DNA of 64,000 nucleotides. It comes from Oscillospiraceae bacterium (lineage in GTDB: Bacteria; Bacillota; Clostridia; Oscillospirales; Oscillospiraceae). Below, piece after piece: positions 58,608 to 64,000 of the stretch. The notes beneath the pieces are model-generated. The model saw only the letters and a list, made by a program, of their open reading frames with translations. It did not search any database and had not been told where the DNA came from. Made by a program: the position numbers and the translations under genes. The DNA lies in the NCBI GenBank assembly GCA_015067885.1, contig SVLO01000009.1, forward strand, positions 1 through 64,000. The letters run 5' to 3'. Position 1 is the stretch's first letter; the number at the start of each line of letters is the position of its first letter.

Positions 58608-60416
58608 ATGAGTGCAATTCAACTGATCATTAAGGCAATTACCCTGCTGGGCGGCCTGGCCATGTTCCTGTACGGCATGGAACTCATGGGCGACGGTCTG
58701 AAGCAGGGGTCCGGTGCGGCGCTGAAAAACGTGCTGGGCAAGATGACTCAAAATGTGTTTATGGGTGTGCTGACCGGCGCGCTGGTCACCGCCATTATTC
58801 AAAGCTCCACCGCCACCATCGTGCTGACCGTGGGTCTGATCGGTGCCGGCATCCTGAATTTGAAGCAGGCGGTGGGCATCGTCATGGGCGCCAACATCGG
58901 CACCACCGTGACGGCGCAGATCATCCGTCTGATGGATATTGATAACAAGGGCGACTCCCTGCTGGCGTTCTTCAATCCCGATACGCTGGCGCCTTTGGCT
59001 CTGGTCATCGGTATCGTTCTGTTCATGTTTATCGGCAAGAACGTGTCCAAGAATGTGGGTATGATCTGCCTGGGCTTTGGTATTCTGTTCACCGGACTTG
59101 CCCTGATGACCGATGCGGTGGACTTTTTGAAGGACTCCGATACCTTCAAAAATATCATTGCCTATTTCGCTGATATGCCCCTGGTTTCCATGCTGCTTGG
59201 TGTGGTGCTGACGGTGATCATGCAGAGCTCCTCCGCCATGGTGGGTATTCTGCAGACCCTGGCATCCTCCACTGGCACCATCACCTTCGACGTGGTCTAC
59301 CCCATGATCATGGGCATCAACATCGGTACCTGCGTGACTACCGCGCTGGTCTGTTCCATCGGCACCGGCAAGGATGCCAAGCGTACCGGTGTGGTACATA
59401 TCGTGTTCAATGTGATAGGCACTGTGATTTTCATGGTCGCCATGACTCTGCTACGCCACTTCGGCTTCTTCCCCGAGCTGTGGGACAGCGTTTCCGACAG
59501 CGGTGTGATCGCGAACTTCCAGACCATCTTCAATCTGGTCACTGCCATCGTCCTGCTGCCCTTTGCCGGCGTACTGATGAAGATCGCCTGCAAGGTGGTC
59601 AAGGAGGACCCGCCCAAGGAGGACAAGTACCCCGAGCTGAAGGCCTTGGACAAGAAGTTGATGATTTCTCCCACCGTGGCGCTGAGCCAGGCGGGCCGCT
59701 CTTTGGGTGTGATGGCCCGGGCCGCTTTGGACAATACCAAGCTGAGCTTGGCTCAGTTCAAGGGCTATGACGAAGCGCGGGCGGCGGAAATTGCCGAGTG
59801 TGAGGAACAGTTGGACAACTTTGCCGACGATTCCGACAGCTTCCTCATCGAGCTGTTCCAGTACGTGGAGAACGAGCGTGACAACCGCCAGTTGAACATG
59901 GTCATGCAGTGTGTACCCGCGGTGGAGCGTATCGGTGACTATGCCACCAACTTCGACGAGCTGGCTAAAAAGTTGCACGACGCAGGGCTGACCTTCTCCG
60001 AAAGCGCCCAAAAGGAACTGGATATTTTGGGTGGCGCGGTGGAGGAGATCATCGGCCTGACCGCTTCCGCTTTGGAGGAGGACAACGAGGATACCGCCCG
60101 CCGTATCGAGCCGCTGGAAGAGGTCATCGATGACATGGTCCTGCTGCTGAAGGACCGCCATGCATCCCGCCTGCGCCAGGGTGTCTGTTCCGTGGATACG
60201 GGCCTGACCTTCATGGATATGCTGACCCATCTGGAGCGCGCGGCCGACCAGTGTTCCAGCATTGCCATGCTGATGCTGGGCCGCCACAACGAGGATATCA
60301 TGAAGAACCACCACCTCTACCTGCAGGAGCTGCACCAGTCCGGCGACCACTCCTATTTGGGCGAGCTGGAGGCGCGCACGGCGCAGTATTTGGAGCCGCT
60401 GCGCAACATTCAATAA
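58608..60416 (+). CDS. Na/Pi-cotransporter family protein with C-terminal PhoU-like domain
   Basis: LGGLAMFLYGMELMGDGLKQGSGAALKNVLGKMTQNVFMGVLTGALVTAIIQSSTATIV; second QSSSAMV motif. Confidence 0.94.
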   Translation: MSAIQLIIKAITLLGGLAMFLYGMELMGDGLKQGSGAALKNVLGKMTQNVFMGVLTGALVTAIIQSSTATIVLTVGLIGAGILNLKQAVGIVMGANIGTTVTAQIIRLMDIDNKGDSLLAFFNPDTLAPLALVIGIVLFMFIGKNVSKNVGMICLGFGILFTGLALMTDAVDFLKDSDTFKNIIAYFADMPLVSMLLGVVLTVIMQSSSAMVGILQTLASSTGTITFDVVYPMIMGINIGTCVTTALVCSIGTGKDAKRTGVVHIVFNVIGTVIFMVAMTLLRHFGFFPELWDSVSDSGVIANFQTIFNLVTAIVLLPFAGVLMKIACKVVKEDPPKEDKYPELKALDKKLMISPTVALSQAGRSLGVMARAALDNTKLSLAQFKGYDEARAAEIAECEEQLDNFADDSDSFLIELFQYVENERDNRQLNMVMQCVPAVERIGDYATNFDELAKKLHDAGLTFSESAQKELDILGGAVEEIIGLTASALEEDNEDTARRIEPLEEVIDDMVLLLKDRHASRLRQGVCSVDTGLTFMDMLTHLERAADQCSSIAMLMLGRHNEDIMKNHHLYLQELHQSGDHSYLGELEARTAQYLEPLRNIQ

Positions 60417-60470
60417 ACGGCAAAACGGCAGCTGACCCCCGGTCGGCTGCCGTTTTTTACAGGAGAAACC

Positions 60471-61310
60471 ATGAAACGATTTCGGAAAGTGTATTTGGAA
60501 ATATCCAACCTGTGCAACCTGCGCTGCCGCTTCTGCCCCGGCACCGGGCGGAAGGCGGAGGCCATGGACCGGGAGCGGTTTGAGCATCTGCTGGAAAAAC
60601 TGGTGGGATGGACGGATCATCTCTACTTCCACCTGATGGGGGAACCCTTGTGCCACCCGCTGCTGGGCGAGTTTTTGGACCTGGCGGGGCAGCGGGGGTT
60701 CAAGGTGATTTTGACCACCAACGGCACCCTGCTGCCCGCGCGGCAGGAGCTGCTGTTGGCTGCCCCTGCCCTGCATAAGGTAAACATCTCCCTCCACGCC
60801 TTTGAGGCCAATGATCTGCCCGCCACTTTTGAGGACTATCTGTCCGGGTGCGTGGACTTCGGCCGGGCGGCGGCGGGAAGCAAGCTGGTGGTCTACCGCC
60901 TGTGGAACGAGGGGGGCGAGGACCGGCTGAATGAGCGGGTGCTTGAAGTCTTCCGCGGGGCGTTCCCGGGGGAGTGGAAGCCCCAGCGGCGGGGCGTGAA
61001 GCTGGCCGGGGGCGTATTTTTGGAGCATGGGGAGAAGTTTGACTGGCCCGACCTGTCCGCCCGGGAGGGTAGTGAGGACGTGTTTTGCTACGGTTTGCGT
61101 GACCAGATCGGCGTGCTGTGCGACGGCACGGTGGTACCCTGCTGCCTGGACCACGAGGGAGATGTGGTTCTCGGCAATTTGTTGGAACAGACCATGGGTG
61201 AGATCATGGCCGCCCCCCGCACCCGGGCCATCTGCGCCGGCTTTGCGCAGGGGAAAGCGGTGGAGGCGCTGTGCCGCAGGTGCGGCTTTGCAAAGCAAAA
61301 ATTCGGATAA
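60471..61310 (+). CDS. radical SAM protein with SPASM-like Cys-rich C-terminus
   Basis: EISNLCNLRCRFCPG (CxxxCxxC); C-terminal CYGL...LCDGTVVPCCLDHEGDVVLGN...CRRCGF. Confidence 0.9.
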   Translation: MKRFRKVYLEISNLCNLRCRFCPGTGRKAEAMDRERFEHLLEKLVGWTDHLYFHLMGEPLCHPLLGEFLDLAGQRGFKVILTTNGTLLPARQELLLAAPALHKVNISLHAFEANDLPATFEDYLSGCVDFGRAAAGSKLVVYRLWNEGGEDRLNERVLEVFRGAFPGEWKPQRRGVKLAGGVFLEHGEKFDWPDLSAREGSEDVFCYGLRDQIGVLCDGTVVPCCLDHEGDVVLGNLLEQTMGEIMAAPRTRAICAGFAQGKAVEALCRRCGFAKQKFG

Positions 61311-61345
61311 AAAACGCGCCCAACGGTAAGTTGGGCGCGTTTTTG

Positions 61346-62044
61346 TCAATATTCCTGTGCCACGGGGACAGCAATGAGGATGTAGTCAAAGGATTGGATT
61401 TTGGACAGCAGCTCGGCGGAACTTTTAGCCGCCGGGGTGACGATTTCCAGACCGATGTGTTCGGGAGTACCGCTTTTGGCGGGCAGCACCTGAATGGAGG
61501 ACACCTGATGGGAGATCTCGTTGACAAACTCGTTGACGTGGGAGATGTGGGACAGCTCCAAATAGTAGGTGTCGGAGTGCATCTGCTTGATGCCGTGTTC
61601 CAGCTTGGTGAAGATGGTGATGGTCACCGCCATCAGCAGCCACGCGGCGATGGCGCCGGCATAGAACCCCGCACCGATGGCCAGACCCAGGCAGGCGGTG
61701 GCCCACAGGCCGGCGGCGGTGGTCAGACCGGTGACCCGGGTGTGGTTGCGGGTGATGATGGTGCCGGCGCCCAAAAAGCCAACGCCGGTGATGACCTGGG
61801 CGCTGATGCGCATGGGGTCGCCGTCCAAATGAAGGATTTGGGTGGAGTACAGCCCCACCATTACCGTCATGGCGGAACCGAGGCACACCAAAATGTGGGT
61901 GCGCAGGCCGGCGGCCCGGCCGTGGCGGCCCCGCTCGGAGCCGATGCAGCCGCCGATGAACACCGCAAGCAGGATGCGGAACAGGGCGGAGGCCAGGTTG
62001 AATTGGGTCAATGTGGTATAAATATTGCTCAACAGTTCGTTCAA
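61346..62044 (-). CDS. MgtC/SapB-family protein (TTG start proposed)
   Basis: RILLAVFIGGCIGSERGRHGRAAGLRTHILVCLGSAMTVMVG...RISAQVITGVGFLGAGTIITRNHTRVTGLTTAAGLWATACLGLAIGAG; TTG at 62044 preceded by GGGAGGGAACTGC. Confidence 0.88.
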   Translation of the reverse strand: MNELLSNIYTTLTQFNLASALFRILLAVFIGGCIGSERGRHGRAAGLRTHILVCLGSAMTVMVGLYSTQILHLDGDPMRISAQVITGVGFLGAGTIITRNHTRVTGLTTAAGLWATACLGLAIGAGFYAGAIAAWLLMAVTITIFTKLEHGIKQMHSDTYYLELSHISHVNEFVNEISHQVSSIQVLPAKSGTPEHIGLEIVTPAAKSSAELLSKIQSFDYILIAVPVAQEY

Positions 62045-62122
62045 AGCAGTTCCCTCCCCGAAAATATTTCCAATAGGATACTGCAAAATGGTGTGGTTGT
62101 CAAGAAGAATTACGACAGCCGC

Positions 62123-62151
62123 TTGACCTGCGGTTCGGGATGGTATATGAT
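62123..62151 (+). promoter_or_regulatory. promoter of aldose 1-epimerase
   Basis: TTGACC-N17-TATGAT. Confidence 0.65.
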
Positions 62152-62183
62152 AAGAAAAGCAAAACCGGGGAGGTAATGTAACA

Positions 62184-63161
62184 ATGAAAAAAGTGACATT
62201 TGGCACACTGAATGGCGTGGAAATTATCAAATATACCCTGTCCTGCGGCGGCATGGAGGCCGATGTGATGACCTACGGCGCCACCCTGACCGCCCTGCGG
62301 GTGCCTGACCGGGAAGGAAAGCCCGTCAGCGTGGTCTTTGGCCATGAAACTCTGGAGGACTATTTGACCAAGTCCGGCTATCACGGGGCTACCGTGGGCC
62401 GCTTCGCCAACCGCATCGGCAAGAGCCGGTTCGTCATTGACGGTGTGACCTATCACGTGTCCGCCAACGAGGGGGCCAACTGCCTCCACGGCGGTAAGAC
62501 CGGCCTGGATAAGCGGATCTGGACCGTGGTGCGGGAGCAGGAGGACCTGTTGCAGCTGCACTACCTCAGCCCCGACGGGGAAGAGGGGTTCCCCGGCAAC
62601 CTGGACCTTACCGTGACCTACCGCCTGACGGCAGAGATGGGTCTGGTCATTGAGTACGACGCCGTCAGCGACAAGGACACCGTCATCAGCCTGACCAACC
62701 ATTCCTACTACAACGTGGGGGGTGTGGATACCACCACCGCCGGTCTGCTGCTGCACATTGATGCCGACCGCATCACTCCTGCTGACGAGGAGCTGATCCC
62801 CCACGGCGAATTCCGGGACGTGGAGGGTACGCTGTTTGATTTCCGCGCCCCCAAGCCCTTCGTGGGTGACCTGTCCGCCGACCCGGTGCTGGGTAAGCGG
62901 GGCTGCTATGACGAGAACTTCGTTCTCAACGGCAGCGGTATGCGCCGCATCGCCACCCTGGAGGGGGGCGATCGGGGCCTCAAGCTGGAGGTGTTTACCG
63001 ACCAGCCGGGTATGCAGATCTACACCGGCAACCCCAACGCCATCGCCCTGGAAACGCAGAATTTCCCCAATGCGGTCAATTGTCCCCAGTATCCCAGCCC
63101 CCTGCTGCGGGCCGGGGAGCATTACCGTACCAGTACTGAGTATCGGTTGCATAACGTGTAA
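62184..63161 (+). CDS. aldose 1-epimerase (galactose mutarotase)
   Basis: YGATLTALRVPDREGKPVSVVFGHETLEDYL...YHGATVGRFANRIGKSRF...NEGANCLHGGKTGLDKRIW...LTNHSYYNVGG. Confidence 0.95.
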   Translation: MKKVTFGTLNGVEIIKYTLSCGGMEADVMTYGATLTALRVPDREGKPVSVVFGHETLEDYLTKSGYHGATVGRFANRIGKSRFVIDGVTYHVSANEGANCLHGGKTGLDKRIWTVVREQEDLLQLHYLSPDGEEGFPGNLDLTVTYRLTAEMGLVIEYDAVSDKDTVISLTNHSYYNVGGVDTTTAGLLLHIDADRITPADEELIPHGEFRDVEGTLFDFRAPKPFVGDLSADPVLGKRGCYDENFVLNGSGMRRIATLEGGDRGLKLEVFTDQPGMQIYTGNPNAIALETQNFPNAVNCPQYPSPLLRAGEHYRTSTEYRLHNV

Positions 63162-63243
63162 AAGATAAAACGAGAACGACCGCCCAACGGGCGGTCGTTC
63201 TTTTGTGTTTGGAAAGAGTTTCACCCCCGGCGGGTGTTCGGAA

Positions 63244-63326
63244 GAATTTCGCCCTGCGGGGCGAGGTAGGGGATGTTCCGCCCCGCAGGGAGAAATTTAG
63301 CGGCCCGATGAGGGCATCGGGCCCTA
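63244..63326. repeat. intergenic inverted repeats plus REP-like palindrome
   Basis: AATTTCGCCCTGCGGGGCG / CCGCCCCGCAGGGAGAAATTT, then GGCCCGATGAGGGCATCGGGCCCTAC. Confidence 0.6.
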
Positions 63327-63394
63327 CGCAAGGGAGTGGTTTTTGCATTTTTGTCAGGGGCCTCAAACAGCAAGCCCAAGCCCGCGAAAAAAAG

Positions 63395-63425
63395 CAACCC
63401 CAAAACCGAAGTTTTGGGGTTGCCG
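63395..63425 (-). terminator. groEL terminator
   Basis: CAACCCCAAAACCGAAGTTTTGGGGTTG. Confidence 0.75.
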
Positions 63426-63437
63426 GGGAAGGTTTGC

Positions 63438-64000
<563 letters not shown>

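Overview
64 kb of a chromosome from what looks like a GC-rich Gram-positive spore former. Clostridia/Oscillospiraceae-like is an inference from spoVAC, the gene content and the REP style; no database was searched. Left to right: (1) 0-3 kb accessory edge with a REP-associated tyrosine transposase (RAYT) that carries REP-like palindromes inside its own ORF, a membrane-fused MerR regulator, and a 3' remnant of spoVAC next to an intact spoVAC. (2) 3-12.4 kb housekeeping block on the minus strand: rnc, plsX, trmFO, topA, dprA, a SpoU/TrmH methyltransferase and a Trk/Ktr potassium system. (3) Adenine deaminase, then a divergent carbohydrate cluster at 14.4-23.1 kb (rpe, FGGY kinase, FucI-like isomerase, DeoR, SIS protein / TIM-like, YjbQ, lplA, NagB-like) that matches no pathway I can name. 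(4) MATE and DUF554 genes flanked by two copies of a composite intergenic repeat. (5) Cell-surface polysaccharide cluster at 27-39 kb, in which three enzymes of unrelated families end in the same gap-free ~30-residue C-terminal tail. (6) LysR-controlled CoA-transferase/MaoC/thiolase/SDR operon. (7) lacZ and a YesL/YesS/YhcH/SDR/Gfo-Idh glycan-utilisation island with two LplB/LplC-type permeases but no visible solute-binding protein. (8) Na/Pi cotransporter, radical SAM protein, MgtC-like protein, aldose epimerase and the 3' part of groEL. No CRISPR array, rRNA or tRNA was noticed; tRNAs were not searched for systematically. Strongest findings: the shared C-terminal tail, the RAYT with embedded REPs, the SDR/pseudo-SDR pair, and the unassigned sugar cluster.
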